From Epiperipatus broadwayi (Eukaryota; Onychophora; Udeonychophora; Euonychophora; Peripatidae), in the NCBI GenBank assembly GCA_028023455.1, contig JAQFVV010000443.1, positions 126,001 through 190,000 of the forward strand: 64,000 nucleotides of DNA, written 5' to 3'. Position numbers and translations under genes: made by a program. Numbering within the stretch: position 1 is the first letter of the stretch; every line of letters begins with the position of its first letter. The notes below the pieces were generated by a model, which was given only the letters and a program-made list of their open reading frames with translations, was not told the origin of the DNA and ran no database searches. Positions 23,685 to 35,459 of this stretch are shown piece after piece.

Positions 23685-26600
23685 CATCATCATCAACCAT
23701 TATCAATCCACTGCAGGATGGTCTCCAAGTTTAATCCATCTCCGATCTTCAGCTTCTCTTCTCCACATCACCCCTGCACACTTTCTTATTTCATCCATCC
23801 ATCTCACATGTGGTCTCTTTTCCAATCTCTTGGCATCCAGTTTAAAATTTCAATTGTCCATCTATTATCATCTCCTCTAGCAATATGTCTAGCCCAACTC
23901 CACTTCAATCTTTTAATTTTTTCAATGAGGTCAGTAACACCCGTTTGTTCTCTTACCCATACATTGCGTTTTCGATCTCTTCTTGTTACTCCCAACATAC
24001 ATCTCTCCATACTTCTTTGAGTGGTCTGAAGTCTCTCTATTGCTCTTCTATTAAGTGTCCAAGTCTCAGATCCATAAGTAAGAACTGGTAAAACACATTT
24101 ATTAAAAACCTTTTCAAACACATAGGCATATTTCCTTTTAGTATCAAGTTATTTCTACCAAAAGCACTCCAACCAAGTTTAATTCTATGATTAATTTCTT
24201 CCATTATGTTTCCATCTGTATTAATAATCTGACCAAGGTATTTGTAACTGTTAACTTCTTCTAATTTTTCATAATCAATCTTTATTTTCATATTTTGAGC
24301 AAATCGATTAAACATTACTTTAGTCTTTTTAACATTTATCTTTAGTCCTACTTTCATCTGATAATTCCTGTAACATATCCTGCAGCTCTGAAGCATTATT
24401 TGCAAAAACAACTACATCATCTGCGAAATCTAAATGACTTAAATAATCTCCATTTACTTTCACTCCTTTAGTTTCCCATTTTAATCCACAAAATACTTCT
24501 TGCAGCACTGCTGTAAAAAGTTTTGGAGATATGGAGTCACCTTGTCTTACACCTTTCTCAATGTTGACTTTCCCAGTATCATTATGTAATCTAATTGTTG
24601 CTGTTGCATTTTTATAAATATTCTTCAAAATATGACAATATCCTGGATCTATACCTTGATGATCCAATGCTTTAATCACTGAAGAAATGTTTATAGAATC
24701 AAATGCCTTTTCATAATCTACAAATCCAAAACATAATGACAACTCATATTCATTTGACCTTTCTATGATCTACTGTACTAAAACCACTTTTAAATCCAGC
24801 TTGTTCTTTTGGTTGGTGGAAATCCAATGTTCTCTGTAGACGAGTTGTAATTATCTTGGTAAAAATTTTATATAAAACTGATAAAAGGCTAATAGGTCTG
24901 TAATTTCTAATATCTTCTTTATCACCTTTTTTAAATATTAATATTATTACTGCATTCTTCCAATCATCCGGTACATCTTTATCATTTAGACATTTGGTAT
25001 ATAACTTTGCTAAAATTTTTTCTATTTCTTCTCCTGCTTCTTTTAATATATCAATTATAATTCCATCATTACCTGGAGCCTTTCCCTTCTTCATACATTT
25101 AATTGCGTGTCTCACTTCTTCATTTAAAATTCTGGGCAATTCGGAAGATGTAATAGATATAGGAGGTACTTGTTCTTTATTACTATATAATTCTTGATAA
25201 AAATCTTCTACCAATTTCATGATGTCATCTCTCTTTTTAGTAATAATTCCATCTTTTTTTCTTATTGCAGATATAAATTTCCTACCAATACCAAAATGTT
25301 GTTTTACATTCTTAAGACTTTTATTTTCTTCTACAGCTTTCCTTGCTAGTTCACAATTATACTTTCTTATATCATTTTCAACTCTTTTCCGCACCATTTT
25401 ACAAAATTCGAGATATTCAATTCTTTTTAATGCATCATTTTTGTATATCTTCATATTCCTTCTTTTCTTCATAAATTCTCTAGTCTCAGTAGAAATTTTA
25501 TTGGTCAATTGCTGCTTTTTTCTACCAGCTATCTTTGTTGCAGTTTTTAAAAGTGTATCAGTTATTTTCATATTAATTTCATTCAAATCTGAATTATGCT
25601 CAAAATCTACTAATACTTGAAACCGATTTCTAAGTTCTAATTTAAATTCATTAGAATGTTTCTGAAGATTAGGAATATCAACTGTAAATATTGTTTTTCT
25701 TAATAATTTTTGTCTCTAGTTTCACATTAACACGTATCTTACACCTTACTAATCGATGATCACTTCCTGTGTTAAATTTATTAAGAACATTACAATCTTG
25801 AAATATGTATTTCCTATTAGTCAAAATATAATCCAATTCCGCTGTACCTTCATGTGGATGCTTCCATGTCCATTTCCTTTTAATATTTTTCTCAAAAAAA
25901 AGAATTCATAATATAAAGTTTTTTTTTTTTCTGCAAACTCCACAAGTTTATGTCCTCTCTCATTTCTATTACCATAACCAAAATTACCTACAGCACTTTC
26001 ATCTTTCATTTGTTTACCAATTCTAGCATTAAAGTCTCCCATAATGATTTTAAAATGTTGTTTACTCTGAACAAAAGCCTTTTGTACATTCATATAAAAA
26101 TCTTCTACTACTTCATCACTATGAGAACTTGTTGGGGCATAAACCTGAATTATCTGCATTTGGTATCTGCTATTAAGTTGTATAACTAATCTTGCCACTC
26201 TGTCCGATACACCATCAATCTCCACAATATTGTTCTTCCACTTTTTATTTATAATGAATCCTACTCGTATTTCCAATATTTGTGCATTTATAATAGAGTA
26301 TATGTCCACTTTTTAAATCAATTGTCTCTTCACCTTTTCTTCTAACTTCACAAAGTCCAATAATGTCCCATTTAATATAAGAGAGGAGTTCTTCTAATTC
26401 TTGCAATCTTCCTTCACTTGAAAGTGATCTGCAGTTATAAGTACCTAAATAAAAAGTTGTCATCAAATGGCAGCCTGGGTCCGCAATCAGGGGATTCTTA
26501 GCACCCTCCGCCTTCGGCCACCAACCGCTGCCTTGGTTGGTGACTTTACAGCCTCCTAGGAATAAGGGCCATGCTTTATTTTTGTCTGTCATAATTGTAT

Positions 26601-26918
26601 ATATGTATTGGAAAAATATTTATCATTTACACAAACATTCATTCTGCCTTATCAGGCACTGAGAAGAAAGACCATGGTGTTTCTTGATCTTAAACTCAGA
26701 GGTTAAAAGCCAATAAACTCATCACGCTGGTTAATGCGTGTTGGTGAGCAGTCCATCCATGTTCGTATACTATATGAATAATCACATAGTAATAACAGCT
26801 GCAACGACAAGAACGTATGGAGTGGACATTAGGAATTTGCCCTGCTCGGTTCCTTTAAGGCCTTCAAGAGGAATCAAAGGGTCTCCTTTCAGTTAATAGC
26901 AAACTCCTCTCTGCAGAC
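23685..26918 (-). mobile_element. Full-length RTE-family LINE, 3.23 kb, with 10-bp target-site duplication
   Basis: The element lies on the minus strand between direct repeats of ATTGTATTAT (23675-23684 and 26919-26928). Its 5' end, with a GC-richer ~330-bp leader, is near 26918. Its 3' end is the short (TGATGA)-type tail at about 23685-23698, a tail type typical of RTE elements, which lack long poly(A). It carries one ORF2-like protein with an APE endonuclease followed by RT and a C-terminal domain. The length is close to that of other full-length RTE elements. It is not intact: the reading frame is broken several times (next entry). It sits in the 3' LTR of the gypsy-like element inside cyclin T intron 1. 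Confidence 0.9.
23700..26592 (-). pseudogene. RTE ORF2 (endonuclease-reverse transcriptase), frameshifted
   Basis: The product would nick the target and reverse transcribe the element RNA. Pieces in order on the minus strand follow. The endonuclease start (26592-26245) has TYNCRSL and IKWDIIGLCEVRRKGE. The endonuclease middle (26309-25821) has QVYAPTSSHSDEVVEDFY and IIMGDFNARIGKQ. The RT N-terminus (25586-24750) has GKAPGNDGIIIDILKEAG, NAVIILIFKKGDKEDIRNY and RPISLLSVLYKIF. The RT core (24742-24329) has FGFVDYEKAFDSI, VRQGDSISPKLF and the catalytic FADD in HLDFADDVVVFANN. Thumb and C-terminus (24411-23804) have INVKKTKVMFN, VNSYKYLGQII, LTYGSETWTLNRRAIERLQ and DDNRWTIEILNW. At least four frame changes separate these blocks, so the element is dead, although catalytic residues remain. 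Plus-strand frames over the same interval are shadows. Confidence 0.9.
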
Positions 26919-26999
26919 ATTGTATTATATAAGAATATATTTTGCTTTTGTAAATATGTTTGTTAATTAAAATAAATCATTTTAATTCAAATTTTGATA

Positions 27000-27560
27000 C
27001 TAAAACTTAGATCTATAATTAGTTCTCAAAATATTTAAATGGGAAATTTGTCTAAAACTTGAACCATTGCAGTGAGATATATTAGTTTTGATTAAAAGCA
27101 AGTAATGTCTTAATTTAAAATTGATGCTAATATTTATGTTCATGTTGTATCATTCATTATCTTAGCCACTTCTGATGTAAAAAGATGCAATTTCAGTTTG
27201 CTTTATTGGATTTTGTTAGGAATAGAATTCAATATAGAGATACAATTAAGCAAAGCGTTAATAATAAATGCTTTACTTAAGTGCTAGAAAATTCCCATAT
27301 ATAAATATATCCTCAAAAAGTGACCGGAGAAAAATGTAATCTGCGCAAGGGTGCAAATATTTGTTAGTTTAACAGATAATCTATTTAATATTTTGAATTC
27401 AATATATAAAGACTTCAATTTAATAATTAGTTTAACAGATAATCTACATAATGCATTTATTTTGAATCCAATATATAAAGACTTAGATTTTATTCAAAAT
27501 AACAAGTTTTTTAGCAGCCTGTGAAGATAGAAAAATTGTCAGCAATTTATAACTTGGTTG
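27000..27560. other. Intron sequence with a 63-bp tandem duplication
   Basis: Two diverged adjacent copies, each starting AGTTTAACAGATAATCTA, begin at 27366 and 27429, with the shared CAATATATAAAGACTT near the end of each. Nothing else recognisable lies between the LTR end and the LINE remnant. Confidence 0.6.
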
Positions 27561-27564
27561 GTTA

Positions 27565-29250
27565 GCAAATTGTGAATGTTAAACAATTTAAATATCTTGC
27601 TAGTTTTGAAGTAGATACATGAATTTTAATGTTGAGGTTCAACTTGAATGTGCTGCTGCTTTTAACTAGTCAAAAACCATGTGTCATCACAGGGAAATTA
27701 CTGCAACTAAGCTTTATGTAGAGGTATTGTTTTATTTACTTTATTATTGAGATTTAGATATCCTGTCAATGCAGCATAATGTTAGAGGTATTCAAAAAGT
27801 TTCTTTTAAGGATTCTCTGATACTTTGAATTATAATGGCAAGATTAATATACACCTCTGTCTCGTTTTATGCAGATTATTTTAATGTGATTCATGTTTCT
27901 TCTTAAGATGTTTCATATTTCACTAAATTTATTAGATATCAAGAAATTTAAATTATTAATAACTTATTTTGACTTTAAATACTTTTTTTTTCTTTTCAAA
28001 AATATGTTATATTAGCAGCTAACGTGAATATGGCCTGAACCTGTATTTAGAACTTAGCTTCTATGTAAATAACCAATACTAATGAGTAAAAATAATACTA
28101 GATTTATACTTACATATAAAAATATCGCAATAAATATTCAAAAAATTTAAACTTTTAAAACATATTTTGTTATATATAACAGAAATAAATAATCTTTTAG
28201 ATTTTTAAAGTAGAAAAGGAAGATTTTATAAACTGAAAATAATCTTATGATAATGTATAATCTTTTTGTTTTGATTGCGATCTCATTTTTTTAATATAGA
28301 AACAGGAAAACCATTAGCACAGCACAAGACTGAAAATGGTGCTAGTTTTACATCACATCACGAATAAAAATAAAGTGGCTAACAGGTTTCTCTGGGCATA
28401 ATTGCTGAGAGATTCTTGACTTCATTTAAGGAGAAGCCACAATACATCACATCGAATCTGATTTCTTACCAGTTTACAAACGAACGCTAGCTGTAATGAT
28501 TAAGATATGTATGAAAAATGTAAAATTAAATAATGTAGTAATAAAAAAAGTTTGTCTTGTATTAATTTTTACCAAATATTTGAAATTTTTTATTAGTCAT
28601 ACTTTATTTGCTTATTTTTTTAATGCAAATTTTAAAGTAATTTTTCCTTGTTGCTTTGCTTTTATGCGAATTCTGAAAATTACAGCACCTATCCCCCATT
28701 TTTCAAGGTAAATGAAGTCTATTTTTTTGCGATTTTTTTTAATGCAGGTTTTCTGAGGAACCCTATCTACCGCATAAAACAAGACCCAGGTATATTCCTT
28801 AATTTGATGGATGGAGATAGGATATAGAATCCACTATTGTAAATAACATTTGTTGGATTGGACATATGATACAAATGAATTAATGCAAGACTTTCTGAAA
28901 ATGTTACATGGCAAACTTGAGCATGGTTTTTATGGGAGAGATTCTTCTACCATATAAAGATTATTTCAGTCATTCTAAAGAAGTGCTGTGTTGAAAGCTT
29001 CTTTGGGAAGATATAGTTGAGAATCGAATATATTGAAAAACCACATATACATGTATTAGAAAAAGTTTTTTGCAGAAGTTAAAAAAACACTGCATAATAT
29101 CAAACAGCAAAAGAGATTAGTAGTTGATAGATTTATTTTTGTGTTGTCATTGCAAAAATCATCTCTTATAGAATTTTTTTTTTTTTTGTCATTATCTTTT
29201 CTCTTAGACTTGAAAAATTTCATATTCATTTGTGGAAGTCTGATAAGCAT
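27565..29250 (+). pseudogene. LINE RT thumb/C-terminal fragment, split by a MITE
   Basis: On the plus strand 27565-27849 encodes, across frameshifts, VKQFKYLASFEVD (family pattern FKYLGS), EVQLECAAAFN and MCHHREITATKLYVEVLFY. These match the RT C-terminal region of arthropod LINEs (EVQ.RI..A..AF, then K..VY.AVVL.TLLYG). A MITE at 27852-28791 interrupts. Beyond it, 28793-29040 continues the same protein with ICWIGHMIQMN (RW.GH..RM), LKMLHGKLEHGFYGRDS and WEDIVENRI (WE..A..R). No intact frame remains. It is the same broad LINE type as at 5230 and 54255. The 5' part is missing. Confidence 0.65.
27852..28791 (-). mobile_element. TA-flanked ~1-kb MITE family B, copy 1
   Basis: The left end CACCTCTGTCTCGTTTTATG and the right end CGCATAAAACAAGACCCAGG are inverted versions of the family end CACCTGGGTCTCGTTTTACG. 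TA flanks both sides (27850-27851 and after 28791). It is inserted into a LINE remnant, whose two halves resume on either side. The interior resembles the copies at 43117, 44899 and 62256, and the strand is set opposite to those at 43117 and 44899. A frame at 28496-28711 is repeat sequence, not a gene. TA duplication and end style suggest a Tc1/mariner-pogo type non-autonomous element, but no transposase is visible. Confidence 0.75.
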
Positions 29251-30273
29251 TTATTCAAGTGATATTGATAATGAAAGTTAATAGTATAATTTTTTTCTCA
29301 AAATAAAAAAAGTAGAATGCTGCTATATTTTTATCTTTTACTAGCTTTTGATATAGTCATATCAGTTTCTGGCTGCCTTCTTACTTTAAAGGTATTAATT
29401 AGATGGAAATAAACTTGTGTCCAGTCTTCATGTAGCAAACCATGCACCAAAACAGTCTCCATATATATATATAATCTTGCTATCAGTCAGTATGTCTGTC
29501 TCAAATAAAAATCACTCAAGTGCATCATAAATTTGTTTTTAGAAGGAAGGTGTAATCTTATTTAATATCATATGCAGCAAGTTGTTGTATATGTTACTTG
29601 GTCTTGTGATCTAATGTCTTATTTTCAGAATATTATGTAACATCTTTAAATGGAATCATTTCAATATCTTTATGCTACAACAATAGAGCCTGTGTCTCAT
29701 TTCTATAGAATATGGCCTTAATAGAAATTATTATATCCTTATAAATAATCCCTTTCATTTTTTAACAGATTCACATTCTCGAGCTAATAATCATATAAGC
29801 TAAAGCAACAGATTTTTAATCAAATTTTTTATAGGTTGAATTGACAAAATTCTTTCATCTACATACTATAAATCATGGAATCAAAAAGTCATTTTCGTTT
29901 TGATTTTTATTATCTCACTGACATTTTGATGCCGGTTGATGTAACCGCATATAAGATATTTTAAAAACACTGGTGATAAAAATAGTAAACTTGGAATTAT
30001 TACACATTTATCACTAATAATCATATTTCCTTATGCTATTGTGTAACAGCTTTATAATATAAACAAAACTTTCTGCTATAACCCAACTGTTTTCACATGT
30101 TATATTCATTTATTAACTGTAATGCTTTAATAAATTACCTTTGCAATACTTTCTTGCATTTTTCTGGCATCAAAAATCATGCCTATATTATTTTGTCGAT
30201 TCATTAAAATTCGACTGAGTTGTTAGTAGCTGGTTGTTTTATAAATTAATTTTTTTGGAGCATTTATAAGGTC

Positions 30274-30485
30274 AGGTGGTCCAAATATTTTTTAAAAATT
30301 TAATTTTTGAAGGTAAAATTATCACCATTGTATTGTAAAACTTTAGGTGGTTCACATATTTTTTTAAAATTTAATTTTTGAAGGTAAAATTATCACCATT
30401 GTATTGTAAAACTTTAGGTGGTCCACATATTTTTTAAAAATTTAATTTTTGAAGGTAAAATTATCACTATTGTATTGTAAAACTT
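30274..30485 (+). repeat. Three tandem copies of a 71-bp unit
   Basis: Copies begin at 30274, 30345 and 30416 with AGGTGGTCCA / AGGTGGTTCA. Each contains AATTTTTGAAGGTAAAATTA and ends TTGTATTGTAAAACTT. Only a few substitutions and a T-run length change separate them, so the array is young or homogenised. Confidence 0.9.
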
Positions 30486-32453
30486 ATTCAAACTGGATAC
30501 GTCAAATTAAATGGAAATTCACTTATTGTCTGTAAAAGTATAGTTTACACACTAGTGATAAAGGCTTCATATTGCTCTTATTTTTACATCAGTACATAGG
30601 CACTCATCAGACCAAATCAGATAACTTATAATAAATAGCTCAGGATGAATATCTAGCTTGTCTTTAACTAAATGATTTGAAAGAAAACTTGGAAGTTTTG
30701 TGATTTGAAAAATTTACATTTATTAGCCTAGATTCAAACTTAAAATTTATCATTGGCAGTTGAATAGTCTAGCTGCTATACTTTTTTTTAGCTACAAATT
30801 TAAATGAATTGATAGGATGGATAATATGTTTAAATCATCTGAATTTTACTATTCAGAAGATTAAAATGCCATACCCATCGGTTCAAATGCCAATGACAGA
30901 TTTAATAAAATATTGATAATACTTTTCAAGTTCATATATTAGTTTCATTGTAGATCTAATCTACCAATCCTTGTTAAGTCTCAGCAATATTCATATATAA
31001 AGGCTCATAATATTGAGTTTTTTTAAATGTGATTTCTTAACTATAATATATGCCATTATTTGAATGCCTCTGAATTTTTTTGTTTTCTTAATGATTTTTT
31101 TTTTTTTCCATAAAGTATAAGTGATAGCACATGCCAATCAATATGAATATCAAAAAATAAAAAAAACTTCATTCCATTGATATTGATGCAATAACATTAC
31201 AGATAAAAAAAGCTTCCTTTCTCAATTAATGTTGGAGTATGTGATGAACAAAGTGTAAATGTACATAATAATTTTTAATATCATTAGCCTTTCAATGATA
31301 CATTTAGAAATTCCAAGAATAGATTGGATTTCATAGCAAATTCAATACATGAAGTCTTGATTTACTCTTCACAAAAAATTTACGACCATCTGCCTACTCA
31401 ATTAAACTTATTTTTTCTAGAAGTCTAAAGCAGTTGTCTTGAACCATATAACAACTATTTAGTTATTAACCTGCTTTATGTTAATTTTTAGCATTCCATT
31501 AAACTGTTGGTAAAGGACAAAAATAGTTATCTTAGCATGACTGTCTTTTTGCTACAATTATCATTGATGTTGACACTGCCTCAGCCATTAAAGTGAACAA
31601 TCCATTAATCACATCATTCTAGTTAGATTTTAATATAGGTTATTTTTAGACCCTCTTAAGTCCTTCCATATATGTCTATGGGGATGGGGACGGGGTTTTT
31701 AAAGGCTATACAATCAAGTGTATACATTATTTAATAGTATATGTAAGAAAAGAATTGTGGTATTATTGAGAATTTGTTGCATTTTCTCATATATGACTAA
31801 CTAATTCTTTAAAGTTTCAAGAATTTTTTTAAAAATTATTTTATCATTTTCTGCATATTAGTATGAAGATAATAGAAGTTGATTGAGACTATTAGTTTAT
31901 AATTATATGTTAATTGTATAGACTGGTTAAAAATGATCAACTGTCACAGTTATATGTTAGTTAAACTTACCTTCTAGTCCATGTTGTTGGTGGATGGATG
32001 CTAATATTTCTGCATGTAATGAACTTTAGTTGAATTGTCCATTACTCTGCCAATAGTTCTGTGATGAGTCATAAATATTCATTTTAAAAAGAAATGGCAC
32101 CAAAAGAAAAAAAAAATAACCAAATGATGTTAGGTAAAATGAACTATTACAAGACAGGAATGGATACAATTTTTTATGAAAATATAGTATGTCTTTGCAA
32201 AAGGGCAAAAGACTTCATATAAATAGATTAAAGAAGAGAAATTGTTTATTATACAGATTCTATGTTAATTAATTTCACAAATTGTTTGAAATAGCTGTTT
32301 GTTTTTTTTAATATATGACTTAAATGAAATATTGTTCTTCTGTTAGACATGCTTTTCATATAATGATAAGGGTATTGCCATGTTGTTCTTGTAATCGGAG
32401 TTATTATACAAGCGGAAGTCATTGGATGAAAGAATGAAAATGTGTTTTTGTAG

Positions 32454-32513
32454 ACATCTTTGTTACTCAGTTAAAAATGAGCAACATCTTTGTCACTCAG
32501 TTAAAAATGAGCA
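32454..32513 (+). repeat. 30-bp tandem doublet
   Basis: Two adjacent copies of a 30-bp unit starting ACATCTTTGT and ending AAAAATGAGCA, with a single T/C difference. Confidence 0.9.
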
Positions 32514-34145
32514 AGATGAATTTCATAATTTATCATTAAGCTACAATATCAAGAATATATATATACAGAACTCTAGTCACTGTTTAGTAATGAAATGATC
32601 TAGTTTAAATGGATTAACAGTGAATAATCAGGCTAAGTTCTGCTTCAGTACTCCATTTTTAGGCTCATTCTTTTTTTTATCTATCTTCAATCATTTAAAT
32701 TGTTATCTGTTCCTGTCATGAGAATTATGTATTAGACATTCTTTTGCACTAATAGTGCTAATGAAATTGTGTGTTTATACAACCATTTTTTTTTTTTGTT
32801 ACATGCATTATAATTCTACTTCAATTTTCCATCTATTTTAGTTTAATAACTTTTTATATATTGGATGAGTATTCTGCATTAGATTCTTTTACTATAAAGG
32901 GACATCATTCAATTTAATCATGAATCCAATATCTTTTTTTATGTCATACATTATTTTGGATCAAAAATAAATTATAAAACCATAAAATAAATTTGGGAAT
33001 TAGATTTCTTCGCAACTTGTAATGGTTTCCAATATTGATTTATGACTAATTATCCAAAACCATTAGAATCAGGTTAGTGAATGGAATGATAAGAAAAATA
33101 GACAAGCCAGAGAAAGTAAGCTAGATGTAAAGGAAAAAGGACGAATGTTTTAGAATTTTTTGAGCCAAGATGAATTGGCTATAGAGTAGAATGAAGATAT
33201 ATTTTTTAAGTGAACTATTCTTTCAAACAATTATGACAACTTATAAAGTTTAATGGCATGCATTCAATTTTGAAAGTCCGTATATATATATACGATGATG
33301 GGAATTTCATTAGTCCAGATCTAAATATTATTTCTATCTTTTCAAATTAAAATACTTACTTTTTCTACCATTTTACTTAGGTCAAAACTTTTTTTTTAAC
33401 TGAAAGAATTAGGAGCATATTTTGTTATATTGTTTTAGGAGATACAAACATATAAGCCTATACTATGGATATATATATATATTTATCTTTTTTACAGACA
33501 ATCAGCAGCAAATCAGTAATCACTGGGTCATTATTAGAGTCATCTTCAAGCAAGAAAAAAGAAGGTGGCTTCATTTTCATTGGATTTGTGAAAACTACAT
33601 CTATATAGAAAGATTCATGAAATTTATAAGCTAACTCGATTTGTGCATGCTACCAATACTGCATTTCATTTCACTGAATATCTACAATTTATTTAGCTAA
33701 AGTCAAAATTCCTCAAAAAACAAATATTGGAGATATTTTCTGGATACTTATTACAAATAAGAAAAATGCAAGTGCTGTTCAGTGTTAAAAAATATAATTA
33801 TTTTTTGCAGAATTTGATAATAAACCATTAGTATGCATAATTCCAATAATAATAAATGAAGATAAGTATTTGGTAGAGTTTATGGACATATCAGGAAATA
33901 TAGATATTTATATCAGAATATCTTGGGAAAAGCCATTTAATAGTTTTAGCAAGTATGAAAAAAACTTCATTTTGTGTATTCAGTTGTGACAAATGCAACT
34001 AATATTTCAGATGCAGGACTTGCTACAAAACCACAAAACAATATCATGTATGGCTGTTTTGCATATCTTTAGAATCTCTTAGCTAATGGCTATCAGTTTG
34101 CAAATCTGAAAGAACATGTTAAATATTTTCGAAATGATAACTTTG

Positions 34146-34292
34146 TGAATATATTATTTTTATTAGTCATTCGTTAGACTAGAGTTTATCCAATAATGAA
34201 TAATATTTCCACAAGGTGTTGAAAATGGATAGAAACCAGTCCCTACCTTGGATGAGAGAAGTGTAATGAAAATTACACTACAAAAATAATGA
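34146..34292. mobile_element. MITE family A, copy 2 (internally shortened)
   Basis: Begins ATTATTTTTATTAGTCATTC, continues TAGACTAGAGTTTATCCAAT, then jumps to CCACAAGGTGTTGAAAATGG, GAAACCAGTCCCTACCTTGG and ATGAAAATTACACTACA. Compared with the copy at 22611 most of the left hairpin arm is missing, so the element cannot fold fully. Confidence 0.7.
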
Positions 34293-35459
34293 TTACTTTG
34301 TGAGTTCTTTCTTTCAGCAATTGAATACTTGAAAACCTATGCCAACTGAAATCCAGTGATTTAGTTCAATGGATTATCTGGTGTTTACATTAATTAAAGA
34401 TAGGCCTACAATATGTAAAATCTGTACAGATAAAAATTCAGTAATAATGTATAAACAAAAAAGGAATTTTATACTAAAGGTAAATTGTTTGAGGTCTGAT
34501 TTATATTTTGAATTCTATTATTGAGACTTTTGATGCAAGTCCAAAAAATCAATTTCATTGATTATGTTGTATACTTGTGGAAAAAAATAAAACATGTATA
34601 GAGATATCCCAAAATAGTATTAAGAAATTAATAAACCCCTATAACATAGTTTTAACTCCAACTCATTTTCTTGTTTACATGCTTGATCCAAAGCAAACCA
34701 GTGACGTTGAACTTCAACTGAGTGTAGATGAAAAAAATTGGAATTTTATTTTATAAGTTTAAAGTACGAGTCTCAAGTTTTGTACTATTATTAGAATATA
34801 ATATGTAGGATTTAAATTTAAACCAATTAAAAGCAAAAACAAGATTTTGACTGAATTTAATGTATGCTTTTATTTGTTCTATTCTTGCCAATTTAATAAG
34901 ATGATCTGAAAGTATTTCTTGTTTTGAATGATTCTTTGATTTGATAATTTTAATGTTTTAAAAAGTTAGATGTTATATATGAGGTGGAAGGAAAACTTTG
35001 GTTATTAGGTTGAGAATGAATTCATTTGGCAGCTTTTTATGTACAAAGATGGGTTTGAAGATTAAGATGCAATGCTGATTCCGATTTGCTGTAGGTGTGT
35101 TTAACAAGTTACATGATAGTGTTTTACCATAGCGATATAATTATTTTCAACTAAATTAGTAGAATATGACTTATTTTCTCAAATTCATTATATAGAAGTG
35201 AATCACAAGCTTCTGATGTAATATAAAGGTATGGACATATTTCTGTTTAAGGCTGTTTCATGACAGTATTCTGAAAATACTGTTTAAGATCGAAAGACAT
35301 TACTTTATTTATTTTTTCTTTGGATTTGTTGATATTGAATCTTATTGTAAGGATATATGTTAAGTAATGAAAAATAGTAGCTTTACTAAAAAAATGTTTT
35401 GTTTGAGTTTTGGCAGAGGCAGACCTTTTTATGTTATACTTTAAAAATACTCTGTAAAG
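34293..35459. other. Intron stretch, possible transposase scrap
   Basis: Around 34395-34600 the plus strand translates to a broken peptide with CKICTDKN followed by KSKKSISLIMLYTCGKK. It vaguely recalls the zinc-ribbon and first helices of Merlin/ISXO2-type transposases. The match is too weak to call. The rest is A/T-rich with no visible feature. Confidence 0.25.

Larger units (their letters stand above)
23270..26989 (+). repeat. 3' LTR, split by a full-length RTE element
   Basis: LTR sequence runs from about 23270 to 23684 and resumes at 26929-26989. The two parts join smoothly when the 3.23-kb RTE insertion and one copy of its duplicated target are removed, giving ATTATTGTATTATATAAG, similar to ATAATATTGTGATATGTAAG in the 5' LTR. 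The end (TTAATTCA at 26989) matches the 5' LTR end. This gives a relative date: LTR element first, RTE later. Confidence 0.65.
29260..34145. other. Intron stretch with short tandem repeats and unidentified coding-like scraps
   Basis: Contains the 3 x 71-bp array at 30274-30485 and a 30-bp doublet at 32454-32513. On the minus strand near 29345-29460 a translation with LVHGLLHEDWTQVYFHLINT looks once-coding but I cannot assign it. On the plus strand, 33480-33640 and 33780-33960 give similarly protein-like but broken peptides. No conserved exon or complete element is seen. Confidence 0.4.

Noticed and set aside
23622-24091. Plus-strand frames of 132 and 68 codons
   Set aside because: They are shadows of the minus-strand RTE C-terminal domain, whose motifs are clear.
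24994-25620. Plus-strand frames over the RTE RT region
   Set aside because: Antisense shadows of the RT N-terminal domain read on the minus strand.
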